The translations under genes were made by a program, and so were the position numbers. The notes beneath the pieces were generated by a model, which ran no database searches, was not told where the DNA came from, and saw only the letters and a list, made by a program, of their open reading frames with translations. DNA of 64,000 bases. Origin: Bifidobacteriaceae bacterium. Its GTDB lineage: Bacteria > Actinomycetota > Actinomycetes > Actinomycetales > WQXJ01. The DNA is taken from positions 1-64,000 of the forward strand of contig JAIRYJ010000008.1 in NCBI GenBank assembly GCA_031267825.1, read 5' to 3'. Below, in pieces: positions 29,943 to 39,263 of this stretch (positions are counted from its first letter, which is position 1; each line of letters starts with the position of its first letter).

Positions 29943-31241
29943 CTAGCGGGCGGAACGGATCGGTTTGATGCATATGGCGGAACCAATTGACAAGACAATC
30001 CCAACAATGAAGACCCACATATAGGAACCAGTAACAGTCAATATGGCACCCACCAGTCCAGGCGCAAGCACAGCGGCAACAGTGTTCGCCAGGTTCGCTA
30101 TACCAAGGTCGCGCCCGCCTTCCTGCTTGTTAGGTAACACATCAACCACCAGCGCCTGATCAACCGAGATGAGCAGCCCGTAGGACAAACCAAGCAAAGC
30201 GGCCCAAATGTAATAAGAAGTGACTGTCGGGCTGAACAGGAACGGCACAAAACTCAGCGCCATCGTGCCAGAGGCAAGATAGACAAAAGGCTTACGCCGG
30301 CCAAGCTTGTCGGACAAGATGCCGGCCGCGACAGCACTGGCCGAACCCAGCACACCGAGGAACACACCAAACAACGCCATCGCGGTGCCGGCCGCCTCAG
30401 TGGTGGTGCCAACGTAATCTGTCAGCAGATATAGCTGGTAGAGGAACAGCGAATAGATCGCCAACATGATTAGGAACCTGCCAGCCAGCGCCAAGTAGAG
30501 GTCTTTGCTGCGCGGTGGGCGCAGTGAACGGAAGGCCTCGGCGATCCCGCCGCGCCGCTTTTCAGCCGAACTGACCGGTTTTTCCTTAGCCCCGAAGAAC
30601 AGCACAACACCGGCGATAGCGATTGGCCAAGCTCCAATCAGCAGACCCCGTTGGGCGTTTGCCAGCAGAGCGGCCACAATAAAGCCGTTCGCCACCAAGG
30701 CCGCCATTTGCCCCATGCCCGCGATCATCGAGGCCCGAGCCATCGCGTTCTGGGCGATCCTGTCAGGCAGGATGGCCGCCATTGGAGCGGTGAAAGCGGA
30801 GATAGCGGTGGTGCCAACCAGCCAAAGGGCCAGCAAGGCGGGGAAAGAATTGGTCAAGGCGATGGCCGCGATGCAGCTGGCTGAAACCAGTCCCCCACCC
30901 AGAATCCAAGGGTTACGCCGCCCGAAACGCGAGGTGGTGCGGTCGCTCAAAGCGCCGAACACCACCGAGCCGATCATCTGGGTGAATGATCCAAGCAACG
31001 AAATCATTGAATAGTGCGCCACTTTCGTTACCGGATCCCATTCAGCCAAGATCTGCTGGATGAGGGTCTGGTTAACCGAAGCGGTAACCAGGAAACCCAT
31101 ACTGCCAAGGAACAGAATGGGGCCAATCTTGCGCAGTGGAACGGCCAGCGCTCCGCTGACGGTCAGGAGGTGGCTGGCCTTGGCCGCACCGGTTTGGTCC
31201 GCACCGGTTGGATTGGCTGCTGGCTCGATTGCGTTAGACAC
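29943..31241 (-). CDS. MFS transporter, probable sugar carrier
   Basis: This 432-aa protein has twelve hydrophobic spans in two six-helix halves. Loop motifs typical of the major facilitator superfamily and its GPH-like sugar:cation members include GALSDRTTSRFGRRNPWILGG (between TM2 and TM3) and GILSDKLGRRKPFVYLASG in the second half. It follows the esterase by 29 nt and precedes the alpha-galactosidase, so it probably brings in a glycoside processed by these enzymes. The substrate is inferred from context only. Confidence 0.85.
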   Translation of the reverse strand: MSNAIEPAANPTGADQTGAAKASHLLTVSGALAVPLRKIGPILFLGSMGFLVTASVNQTLIQQILAEWDPVTKVAHYSMISLLGSFTQMIGSVVFGALSDRTTSRFGRRNPWILGGGLVSASCIAAIALTNSFPALLALWLVGTTAISAFTAPMAAILPDRIAQNAMARASMIAGMGQMAALVANGFIVAALLANAQRGLLIGAWPIAIAGVVLFFGAKEKPVSSAEKRRGGIAEAFRSLRPPRSKDLYLALAGRFLIMLAIYSLFLYQLYLLTDYVGTTTEAAGTAMALFGVFLGVLGSASAVAAGILSDKLGRRKPFVYLASGTMALSFVPFLFSPTVTSYYIWAALLGLSYGLLISVDQALVVDVLPNKQEGGRDLGIANLANTVAAVLAPGLVGAILTVTGSYMWVFIVGIVLSIGSAICIKPIRSAR

Positions 31242-31270
31242 GGTTCTTCGTCTCCTTTTGCTGGCTGGTA

Positions 31271-32857
31271 TCAGGCCTGGCCTGTCCCGGGCGGACCGGG
31301 TTGCCCGGACGGACCGGACGGTGCGTCGGCCCGGGCCGACCCACCGACTGAGACCGACCCACCCAATACGGCCTGATCGAACGGGTCAAGAACGTTTTCC
31401 GATACGGCGTCAAAACGCCGACAAACCGGGTCGCTGGTCTGGTAGGCGGGCCAAGGCGGGACGCCAGTCTTGGCGAAAGCCAACCAGGCCGAGCGCAACT
31501 CAGGACTCAGCCCGCCGGGCGGCGAATCACCCAAAACAACCCGAGCACCGGGCTGATCCTGGGCCCCGAAAACAAACGGCACCTCAAGCGCGTGGCAAGC
31601 ACCGAGGCGCCCCTCATAGGCCGGCGAGTCCCAAGCGAACTGGTAAACATAACTTGGTCTGGCCCCAGCCTGGTTACGGGCCTCGACCAGCGCTAACGTT
31701 GGCCGACGGTACATCCAATCAGTCATCATGGCATTCCAGACCGCTCCCCAATTGGTCCCCTCAGGCCCCGCGCCGTAAGCCCCCAAGGCTTGCGGTTCCA
31801 GCCCGCGCAGGCCGGCCAAGCCTTCGACCAGAGACTGGTCAGCCAGGTCAGCTAGCCCGGACGGGATGGTGAACAGGTTGAACTCGTCAGTGTTGTAGCC
31901 GATCAGCAGCTCGATCCCGTTACCCAGCCCGGCAGCGGCGGCTTCGATTGGGCCAGCGGGCAGCAGGTCGCCGTCGATCAGCGGAGCGAACGGCAAGTAG
32001 TTCAGGGCCACAGAACCCCAGGCGGTCGGGTCTGGGTTGGCCAGGACAGAGGCGGCCATGGCGGCTTCGATGGCCATCAGTTCGCTGGACGATGCCGTCC
32101 CAAGATAACGCGCCAAAGTCAAGTCGTCGCCTTGGGGGGCTCCCAAGCCGAGCGCTAAACGCTGAGCCACAAGGGCGGCATCGTCCTGGGAGAGTAGCGC
32201 CTCCGGGTTGGACGATTGAACTATCGCGCGCTGGAACAACCCTTGAGCCTGCGGGGCCGCCAACATGATGCAAACCGCGACCGCCCCAGCCGATTGTCCC
32301 CACAACGTGACGCGGTCCGGGTCACCACCGAAGGCAGCGATGTTGTCACGCACCCATTCGAGGGCGGCGACAATATCCCTCAACCCAAGGTTGGGCACAA
32401 CCCCAACGCTCGGCTGGTTCAGTGGGCTGAAACCGTAGACACCTAGGCGGTAGTTGACTGTCACCACAACAGCGCCGTCGGCCGCCAGAGGCGAACCCTC
32501 GTACCACGGGAAAGCGTTCGAGCCGGCGGTGAATGAGCCGCCGTGGATGTAGACCATGACAGGCCGGTGCCCGTCGAGGGAGCTGGTGAAAATGTTCAGG
32601 TTGAGGCAGCCGGCTGGGCCGGGCGGGACGATCACCTGCGGGATGATCGGGTCAGAATCGGGCGGCTGGGGTGCGCTTGGTCCGTAGCTTTGGGCTAAGA
32701 ATGGCTCCGTCCAGGTGGGTGGTGGTGTTGGCGCGGCATAGGGATTGCCTTGCGGGTTGGCTTGGTAGGGGATGCCCAGGAAGGCGACTGTTTCGTTGGG
32801 TCTGACCAGGCCGCGGACCTCACCGGACCTGGTTCGGGTGATGGGGCTAGTTGCCAT
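31271..32857 (-). CDS. Type-B carboxylesterase
   Basis: This ~528-aa alpha/beta hydrolase has the nucleophile elbow GQSAGAVAV, the oxyanion-hole segment VMVYIHGGSFTAGS, CLNLNIF, and a late catalytic histidine in ACHALEVPFVFG. It belongs to the carboxylesterase/cholinesterase family. I chose the ATG at 32857 because GGAGGT sits 9 nt upstream; a longer frame begins at 32902 but overlaps the operator region. There is no export signal. With the MFS carrier it may remove acyl groups from imported glycosides (inference). Divergent from a TetR-type regulator. Confidence 0.88.
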   Translation of the reverse strand: MATSPITRTRSGEVRGLVRPNETVAFLGIPYQANPQGNPYAAPTPPPTWTEPFLAQSYGPSAPQPPDSDPIIPQVIVPPGPAGCLNLNIFTSSLDGHRPVMVYIHGGSFTAGSNAFPWYEGSPLAADGAVVVTVNYRLGVYGFSPLNQPSVGVVPNLGLRDIVAALEWVRDNIAAFGGDPDRVTLWGQSAGAVAVCIMLAAPQAQGLFQRAIVQSSNPEALLSQDDAALVAQRLALGLGAPQGDDLTLARYLGTASSSELMAIEAAMAASVLANPDPTAWGSVALNYLPFAPLIDGDLLPAGPIEAAAAGLGNGIELLIGYNTDEFNLFTIPSGLADLADQSLVEGLAGLRGLEPQALGAYGAGPEGTNWGAVWNAMMTDWMYRRPTLALVEARNQAGARPSYVYQFAWDSPAYEGRLGACHALEVPFVFGAQDQPGARVVLGDSPPGGLSPELRSAWLAFAKTGVPPWPAYQTSDPVCRRFDAVSENVLDPFDQAVLGGSVSVGGSARADAPSGPSGQPGPPGTGQA

Positions 32858-32906
32858 AACTGTTGACCTCCAGATCAGGTGCTCCGGCTCGTCCCGGAAC
32901 ATTTAG

Positions 32907-32940
32907 TTGCAGCCTAGTGCAATCTTGCAGCCTCATGCAA
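32907..32940. promoter_or_regulatory. Paired operators between tetR-type and esterase genes
   Basis: Two 16-bp sites stand 2 bp apart: TTGCAGCCTAGTGCAA (32907-32922) and TTGCAGCCTCATGCAA (32925-32940). Each is the inverted repeat TTGCA-N6-TGCAA. They lie in the 166-bp gap between the divergent regulator and esterase genes, as expected for binding by two dimers of the adjacent TetR-family protein. Confidence 0.75.
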
Positions 32941-33023
32941 CCTTTTTGTTGGGCGGGTGTTGGCGTGTCCCGGCTTACGGCCAACTCAGTCGTCAGACCC
33001 GAACTGGCGGGTAGAGTGACGGA

Positions 33024-33623
33024 ATGGCCGAATCCTTGCGCGAACGCAATAAGTCGCGCACCAGACGGACCATCATCCGCGCTGGGCTGCGCCTAATCGC
33101 CGAGCGCGGCTTCGATGGCGCCACCATCCCCCTGATCGCTAAAACCGCTGCTGTCTCGCCCCGGACAGTCAGCTACTACTTCCCGGTCAAAGCTGACATC
33201 GCAATGGGGCCAATCAGCACAATCATCGACCGGCTCGAGGCATCATTGGCTTCCCGCGCCGCCGGAACTGGTGCATTAGAAGCGATCGCCACCTGGCTAG
33301 CCAACGAGGTCGCCATCGGCGATGAAACCGGTGACGACCTTGTACGCCGGGCGATCGCTCGTGAACCACTGCTCCAAGTGCGCCACCAAAACCACCTCGA
33401 TCGCGCCAAGCGGTTGATGACTGAAGCCTTGGCGGCCGATTTTGGCCTGCCCGCAGCGGCCCTTGAACCGCGCATCGCTGGCGCCGCGGCCATCGCCGTG
33501 GTGCTTGAGTTGTGGACCGAGGAACACATCGCGGCAACAGCCGACTTCCTACCGCGCGCTCTGGCGGCGCTGGCCGCCGCTAACACCTCACTCAACGCCA
33601 GTCGGCCGCACCCCAAGCCGTGA
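33024..33623 (+). CDS. TetR-family transcriptional regulator
   Basis: This 199-aa regulator has an N-terminal TetR helix-turn-helix (residues ~10-55: RRTIIRAGLRLIAERGFDGATIPLIAKTAAVSPRTVSYYFPVKADI) followed by a helical ligand domain rich in Ala. It is divergent from the esterase-MFS genes and probably controls them and itself through the paired TTGCA-N6-TGCAA sites. Confidence 0.88.
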   Translation: MAESLRERNKSRTRRTIIRAGLRLIAERGFDGATIPLIAKTAAVSPRTVSYYFPVKADIAMGPISTIIDRLEASLASRAAGTGALEAIATWLANEVAIGDETGDDLVRRAIAREPLLQVRHQNHLDRAKRLMTEALAADFGLPAAALEPRIAGAAAIAVVLELWTEEHIAATADFLPRALAALAAANTSLNASRPHPKP

Positions 33624-33776
33624 GCGACGGGCGCACATCCCACCCATAACTGGTCGGCCCCGTCGCCTTCACCAACCCGGCGGTAAACCCGCAGGTCAAC
33701 GGACTGACGGTGTTGAGACGTTGCCTGGCCGGCCGACCTGGGAACGTCCTGAGGTTAGGTGGCTAAGACGTGGGGC

Positions 33777-33796
33777 GGCATCGTCCAAACGATGCC
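33777..33796. terminator. Hairpin built from two inverted GATGCC motifs
   Basis: GGCATCGT-CCAA-ACGATGCC is a perfect 8-bp stem with a 4-base loop in the spacer between the regulator and glnS. It is formed by two copies of the window's recurrent GATGCC motif in opposite orientation. No T-run follows it, so the terminator role is tentative. Confidence 0.45.
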
Positions 33797-33865
33797 CACC
33801 CAATTGCCGGACGCGCCAACCGTTACCGGACCAGGCTGCCAACAGGCGCGTGGTAGTTTGGGCCG

Positions 33866-35569
33866 ATGACCATTGGAGGCACCGTTGGCGCCGGGGATTT
33901 TATCGCCGATGCCGTCCGCCAGGACAACGCTGAAGGCACATTTTCCGGACGAGTTCAGACCCGTTTCCCACCAGAACCGAACGGTTACCTGCACATCGGC
34001 CACGCCAAAGCCATCACAGCTGATTTTGGTATAGCTGAACGGTTCGGCGGCATCTGCAACCTGCGTTTCGATGACACCAACCCAGACACTGAAGATGACG
34101 AGTTTGCCCAGTCGATCCTGGATGACATCGCCTGGCTGGGATTCACCCCAGCGAACGTCTGCCACGCCTCTGACTATTTTGACCAGCTTTACCTCTGGGC
34201 TGAAGACCTGATCACAGCCGGTTTGGCTTACGTCGATGAGCAAGACGCCGCCACCATTTCAGTTCAGCGGGGCGCCTTTGGCCGTCCCGGAGTTGACAGC
34301 CCCTACCGCGACCGGCCCAAGGGCGAATCACTTGACCTGTTCCGACGCATGAAAGCGGGCGAGTTCCCGGATGGTGCCATGGTGTTGCGCGCCAAGATCG
34401 ACATGCGGGCGGACAATATGCAGTTACGCGATCCGGTGATGTACCGCATCCGGCGCGGCCACCATTTCCGCACCAAAGACCAGTGGGTCATCTACCCGAC
34501 TTACGATTGGGCTCACGGCCAGTCGGATGCAGTCGAAGGGGTGACTCATTCAATGTGCACCCTCGAATTTGAGGACCATCGGCCACTTTACGACTGGTAT
34601 TTGAACCACCTCGAGTTGCCTTTCGACCAGCCACGGCAGTATGAGTTCGCTCGTCTGGAATTGACCCACACGATCACTTCGAAGCGCCGTTTGGCTCAGC
34701 TTGTGGCCGAGGGTCGGGTTGACGGCTGGGATGACCCACGGATGCCGACTCTGCGGGGTTTGCGTCGGCGCGGCTACCCGGCGGCGGCGATCAGGAACTT
34801 TTGCGCTTCGATCGGCGTGTCGAAAACCAACTCACGCCATGCCATCGAAGAACTAGAACACCACGTCAGGATCGAATTGAACCGGCTGGCGTTGCGCCGG
34901 ATGGCGGTTTTGCGGCCGTTGCGGTTGGTGATCGACAACTGGCCGGTCAATCCTGATGGCACAGCGGTGGTTGATTGGGTTGAGGTGGCCAACAATCCAG
35001 AAAACCAGGACGATGGCGTCCGTCAGGTTCCGTTCTCCGGCGTGTTATTGATCGAACAAGACGACTTCCGTGAAGAAGCTCCCCCTAAGTACTATCGGCT
35101 GACCCCGGGACGTGAGGTGCGGTTGCGCGGCGCCTATTTGGTGACAGCGACTGATCAGATCATCAAAGATCAGGCTGGCCAGGTAGTGGAGGTTCACGCG
35201 GTTTACGATCCGGCGACCCGCTTCGGCCGGGCGCCAGATGGCCGCCGAATCAAATCGACCCTGCATTGGGTTTCGGCGGCTCACGCGCTAGACGCCACCG
35301 TCAACTTGTACAACCATCTGTTCGCCACTGAAGTGCCAGGTCAAGCGACCGGCGATCCGTTGGATGACCTGGACCCTAAGTCCCGCGAACAGCTAACGGG
35401 CTGCAAAGTGGAGCCAGCCTTGAAGGATGACCGTCCTGGTGCCGCCGTTCAGTTTGAACGCCTTGGATACTTCGCGCCTGATCCGGACAAACCGATGCTT
35501 TTCCACCGGACTGTTGGTTTGAGGGACGAGTGGGCCAAACTCCAGGCCCGGGCCAATCCTGGCGCCTGA
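33866..35569 (+). CDS. glnS: Glutamine-tRNA ligase
   Basis: This 567-aa class I synthetase charges tRNA-Gln directly. The HIGH motif is PPEPNGYLHIGHAKAI, and the KMSKS-like loop is TITSKRRLAQLV. RFDDTNPDTEDDEFA and the C-terminal beta-barrel anticodon-binding domains are GlnRS-specific, separating it from GluRS. Many actinobacteria make Gln-tRNA with GatCAB instead, so a GlnRS next to a normal gltX at 57.7 kb and a tRNA-Gln(CTG) at 57.5 kb is informative about the lineage. Confidence 0.95.
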   Translation: MTIGGTVGAGDFIADAVRQDNAEGTFSGRVQTRFPPEPNGYLHIGHAKAITADFGIAERFGGICNLRFDDTNPDTEDDEFAQSILDDIAWLGFTPANVCHASDYFDQLYLWAEDLITAGLAYVDEQDAATISVQRGAFGRPGVDSPYRDRPKGESLDLFRRMKAGEFPDGAMVLRAKIDMRADNMQLRDPVMYRIRRGHHFRTKDQWVIYPTYDWAHGQSDAVEGVTHSMCTLEFEDHRPLYDWYLNHLELPFDQPRQYEFARLELTHTITSKRRLAQLVAEGRVDGWDDPRMPTLRGLRRRGYPAAAIRNFCASIGVSKTNSRHAIEELEHHVRIELNRLALRRMAVLRPLRLVIDNWPVNPDGTAVVDWVEVANNPENQDDGVRQVPFSGVLLIEQDDFREEAPPKYYRLTPGREVRLRGAYLVTATDQIIKDQAGQVVEVHAVYDPATRFGRAPDGRRIKSTLHWVSAAHALDATVNLYNHLFATEVPGQATGDPLDDLDPKSREQLTGCKVEPALKDDRPGAAVQFERLGYFAPDPDKPMLFHRTVGLRDEWAKLQARANPGA

Positions 35570-35608
35570 GGGTTCTGGAGGTTCTGGAGGCCTAGGGGTA
35601 TGGGGGTT

Positions 35609-36844
35609 CTAGCGGGAATGGACGCTTTGGGCGACCAGGGGACCATGCCCGGGGGCGACTGAGCCTTGCAGCACCAGCGCCGCCCCGCCAATGGCGACTG
35701 AGTCACGTGGGTTGTTGGACAAATCCACCCGCACGGCGTGGATTGACCGGGCGAAGGCGGATGCGGCCAGCCGACGGCGAATCTCTTGGACATAGAGTGA
35801 ACCAGCGACAGCGAACCCCGGCCCGGCAAGCACCAGCGTGTCTATGTCCCACAAATTGACTAATGTCAACGCACTGTCCGCCAGGCCGACGGCTGAGACG
35901 TCTAGCAGGGCGCGCGCTTCCCGGTCCCCCAATATGGCGGCCCGCGCCAAGATGTCGAAGGTTCTTGCGGTGGTTTCATCTGGCCGCAGGCCCATGCGGG
36001 CGACCAGCTCACTGTCCCCCCAAGCCTGGTTCACGACAGCGGCCGGGGTGACGTAAAGGTTGACGCAGCCACGGTTGCCGCAAGGACATGGCGGGCCGTC
36101 AGGACTCATCGGCACATGGCCTATCTGACCGGCGTTGGAACTGGCGCCGCGGAACAACGCACCATCTAGCACCAACCCGGCGCTGAGTTCGGTCCCTAGG
36201 TAGAGGCAGCCGAAGGTCCGTTCACGGGAGACTTGGCGGACCCAGAACTCACCTACCGCCGCCGCGTCCGCATTGGCCGCGACCAGGACGGGAAGGCTCA
36301 GGCGTTGTTCTAATTCGGTTCTTAAACTGGCCGGGGATCCTGGTTGGCTGGCCTGGAGTGATGGTAGGAGGCCATGTTGGACGTCGGCCGGGCCACGGCC
36401 CGCTACTGTCACCCCGGCGATCGAACCGGCTGGCAGGCCGAGCATATCGATTGTCCTGTGGCACAGTTCAGCTAGCTGCGAGATCGGTGGTTCGCGGCTC
36501 GTCCCGCCTTCCAAACCGGCTAGTTGGCGCCCCACGATGCCGCCCCGCGTGTTGGTGACCGCGCAGGTAACAGCGTCCATCCCGACATGGAGTCCAACCC
36601 CATAAGCGACTGAGGAATTGATCGCCAGCAGGACTCTTGGTTTAGCTCCGGTGGCGACAGTCGCGCCGGTTTCACGAATCACACCGTCCGTGATCAACCC
36701 TCTGACAATGTTAGAGATGGCGGGCTGTGTCAGGCCGGTGGCTTCGACCAGTTCGACCCGGCTGATCGGACCGGACGAACGAACAATGTCCACCACCAGC
36801 GCCCGGCTTCCCGGCCCCGATTGCAAGGTTTCGCGCCGGGCCAC
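35609..36844 (-). CDS. ROK-family transcriptional regulator
   Basis: This ~411-aa NagC/XylR-type repressor has an N-terminal winged helix (VDIVRSSGPISRVELVEATGLTQPAISNIVRGLI) and a C-terminal ROK sugar-kinase-like domain. The zinc-binding CPCGNRGCVNLYV motif and GVTVAGRGPADVQHG are present. I chose the GTG at 36844 because GGAG stands 6 nt upstream; the frame is open to 36949 (with an ATG at 36919), which would overlap the divergent LacI-like gene. It probably responds to a sugar or sugar phosphate and may control the divergent importer genes. Confidence 0.85.
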   Translation of the reverse strand: MARRETLQSGPGSRALVVDIVRSSGPISRVELVEATGLTQPAISNIVRGLITDGVIRETGATVATGAKPRVLLAINSSVAYGVGLHVGMDAVTCAVTNTRGGIVGRQLAGLEGGTSREPPISQLAELCHRTIDMLGLPAGSIAGVTVAGRGPADVQHGLLPSLQASQPGSPASLRTELEQRLSLPVLVAANADAAAVGEFWVRQVSRERTFGCLYLGTELSAGLVLDGALFRGASSNAGQIGHVPMSPDGPPCPCGNRGCVNLYVTPAAVVNQAWGDSELVARMGLRPDETTARTFDILARAAILGDREARALLDVSAVGLADSALTLVNLWDIDTLVLAGPGFAVAGSLYVQEIRRRLAASAFARSIHAVRVDLSNNPRDSVAIGGAALVLQGSVAPGHGPLVAQSVHSR

Positions 36845-36921
36845 GGCTAACTCCAATCGATCGCTGGGATAGTGTTGACGGACACCATCATAAGGAGGCG
36901 CGGCGGACGGATGGCACATTG

Positions 36922-37785
36922 ATGAGCCCAAGCGGCGCGAATCTGACACGATCGCCGGAAAAACTGCCAGTTGGTTTGGCTTTAGTCCGTGATGCTGAGG
37001 TGTTGGGTGCGGAGCCGTTCTTCCCAGAGTTCATCGCCGGAATGGAACAAGTCTTGGTGCCGCTCGGCATCTCAGTGTTATTGCAGCTTGTGGCAACCAT
37101 AGGCCAGGCCAGTGAACGGATCCAGGCTTGGGTCCGAGACGGTCAGGTCCAAGCTGTGATTCTGATTGACCTGCTGCCAGGCGATGAGCGGATCGCGTTG
37201 ATCAAAGAACTCGCCATCCCCGCCATCGCGATCTCCGATCCGGAGACGGCTGACGGCCTGCCCGCGCTTTGGCTGCAAGATGAGGTCGCGATGCGTGATC
37301 TGGTCGGTGTTCTGGCCGCCACCGGCCACGCCTGCCTGGGACATGTCAGCGGACCACCTGAAATGGCCCACACCATCCTGCGCCGCCGCGAGTTCGCCGC
37401 CGCGGCGGCCGAATTGGGTTTACGAACCGCCGTCTTTGAGGGTGATTACTCGTGGGCGGCTGGCGTCCGGGCGATCGAGGATCTGGCAACGCTCGATGAC
37501 CGGCCAACAGCCTTGGTGTTCGATAACGACGTCATGGCGCTGGGCGCCTTGCGGGCCGCTGGCCAGGCTGGAATCGCCGTACCGCAGGATCTTTCGCTAA
37601 TCGCCTGGGACGATTCGGCTCAATGCCAACTGGCCTCGCCGCCACTTAGCGCCGTCAGCCACGATGTCCAAGCCGCCGGCGCCTTGGCGGCTGACACGCT
37701 ACTGGGCGTCCTGGCAGGTCAAGATGCCACCGTGGTGCGGGCGCCACCGGCTCGGCTAGTGCCGCGCGGTTCAAGCAATACATAA
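36922..37785 (+). CDS. LacI-type sensor domain protein lacking HTH
   Basis: This ~287-aa protein is the periplasmic-binding-like core of a LacI-family regulator: VGLALVRDAEVLGAEPFFPEFIAGMEQ ... GHACLGHVSGP ... DRPTALVFDNDVMALGALRAAGQAGIAVPQDLSLIAWDD ... LSAVSHDV. The usual N-terminal ~55-residue helix-turn-helix and hinge are missing, and no in-frame upstream sequence encodes them. AAGGAGG at 36892-36898 is followed by a three-codon frame ATG GCA CAT TGA, whose stop overlaps the ATG at 36922 (TGATG). It is followed by the sugar ABC genes. It may act as a co-sensor or be a decayed repressor. Confidence 0.75.
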   Translation: MSPSGANLTRSPEKLPVGLALVRDAEVLGAEPFFPEFIAGMEQVLVPLGISVLLQLVATIGQASERIQAWVRDGQVQAVILIDLLPGDERIALIKELAIPAIAISDPETADGLPALWLQDEVAMRDLVGVLAATGHACLGHVSGPPEMAHTILRRREFAAAAAELGLRTAVFEGDYSWAAGVRAIEDLATLDDRPTALVFDNDVMALGALRAAGQAGIAVPQDLSLIAWDDSAQCQLASPPLSAVSHDVQAAGALAADTLLGVLAGQDATVVRAPPARLVPRGSSNT

Positions 37786-37882
37786 ATTACTAATGAACCT
37801 ATTGACAAGCGGGCTTTGACCTGTCAGGCTCACTGATGGAGGACACCAATCACACCTCCTGAAACGAGCAAAGGAGCCCCCT
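37786..37882 (+). promoter_or_regulatory. Promoter region of the sugar ABC operon
   Basis: A consensus -35 TTGACA at 37802-37807 is followed after 17 nt by a weak -10, CAGGCT (37825-37830). AAAGGAG precedes the GTG start of the solute-binding protein. Candidate regulatory half-site GCTTTGA lies between the boxes (37813-37819). The poor -10 suggests dependence on an activator or on relief of repression. Confidence 0.45.
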
Positions 37883-39199
37883 GTGCACATCAAGTCCATC
37901 AGGCGAACCGCGCCCCTGGCGTCACTCGCCGCTCTCACACTCGCCCTTGGCGCCTGCTCCGGCGGAACCGGCGGTAATGACGGCTCCGGCGGCGGCCCAA
38001 CGGAAGACAACACGCTCAGCGTTGTCACCCGGTGGGCCTCCGGCAGTCCCGAAGCGGAATCCCAACAACGCGTTTTCGATGCCTTCACCAAAGCGACTGG
38101 CATCGAACTCGAAATCACTGAAGGCCTGGAAACCATTGATGACCAGGTCGAAACCATGGTCGCCGGCGGCCAAGCCCCAGACCTAGTCATAGTCAACCTG
38201 TTCGATAAGACACTCGGCTGGTTAGAAGCCGGTGTCACCGTGGACGCGGACCAATACCTCCAGCAATGGGGCTTGGCGGACAAAATGAAGGCTGACGCAC
38301 TGAATGAATGGCGTGTCGACGGTGAACCGAGTGGCGCGCTGCAAGGCTTGCCATACTCCGGTTTCTCCTGGCCGGTCTGGTACAACACTGACCTTCTTGA
38401 GAAGGCTGGCGTCAGTTCTGTTCCGGCCACGACCGATGAACTAATATCCGCCGCCCGAAAATTGCGCGCCGCCGGAACCGGACCGGTTGTGGTTGGCGGC
38501 AGCGACTGGACCGGGCAGAAACTCTTCTACCAAATCGCACAGTCATACGCCGATGCCGACACGATGAAAAACGTCATGCAAAACGGCGGCTACTGCGATT
38601 CCGAGCCCGTCATGCGCGGCATCAACTTGTTCACCGAACTGCGTGACGCTGGAGTCTTTGTTGACAATGTGGCCGGCCTGAACGCCGACGACATGTACGC
38701 CACCTACTATTCGGAGAAAGCCGCCATCATGTCAGCCGGTTCTTGGGCCTATGCCGGTGCTGTTGACGCCGGGACGGGCGTCGAAGACCGCACCGAACTC
38801 GGCGGTTTCGCAACCCCCAGCGGAGGTGTCTTCAATAAGCCGACCTCACTTCAAGGGTTCACTGGCGTTGGTTTCATGATCACCGCCCAAGGTGCCGCCT
38901 CCGGCCGGATTGACCTGGTACGCCAACTAGTCCAGGCGTTCTACGAGGATCAGAATGTTGGTGACTTCATCACGACCGCCTCGATCCTGCCGCCAGTCAA
39001 CGGTGATTTCACCTCCTACGCCACCAACCCGCTGCTCGCCCAAGCCCTTGGTTTGGACAGTGTTGTCAGCTACGCCGTTATGCCAGACGTTTGGATTGGT
39101 TCGGCTTCCGACCCGATCATCGCTGTACTGACCGGAGCTTATGGTTCGGCCACGCCAGCCGAAATCTGCTCCGGCCTCGACACAGCGACCAAGAGCTAG
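37883..39199 (+). CDS. Sugar ABC transporter substrate-binding lipoprotein
   Basis: This 438-aa extracellular binding protein (MalE/family 1 type) has a signal peptide with the lipobox LGAC, lipid-anchored Cys25, then a Gly/Ser-rich linker. The mature part has VVTRWASGSPEAESQQRVFDAFTKATGIELE, GLPYSGFSWPVWYNTDLLEKAG and SAGSWAYAG, typical for oligosaccharide binding. It starts with GTG after AAAGGAG. It is the first gene of binding protein, two permeases and beta-mannosidase; no ATPase gene is present, so a shared MsmK-type ATPase elsewhere is likely. Confidence 0.92.
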   Translation: MHIKSIRRTAPLASLAALTLALGACSGGTGGNDGSGGGPTEDNTLSVVTRWASGSPEAESQQRVFDAFTKATGIELEITEGLETIDDQVETMVAGGQAPDLVIVNLFDKTLGWLEAGVTVDADQYLQQWGLADKMKADALNEWRVDGEPSGALQGLPYSGFSWPVWYNTDLLEKAGVSSVPATTDELISAARKLRAAGTGPVVVGGSDWTGQKLFYQIAQSYADADTMKNVMQNGGYCDSEPVMRGINLFTELRDAGVFVDNVAGLNADDMYATYYSEKAAIMSAGSWAYAGAVDAGTGVEDRTELGGFATPSGGVFNKPTSLQGFTGVGFMITAQGAASGRIDLVRQLVQAFYEDQNVGDFITTASILPPVNGDFTSYATNPLLAQALGLDSVVSYAVMPDVWIGSASDPIIAVLTGAYGSATPAEICSGLDTATKS

Positions 39200-39263
39200 C
39201 TTCCTTCTAAGTGTGGTGGGGCCGTTCCCCCGGCGGCCCCACCCAAACTCACACCAAGGCGCC

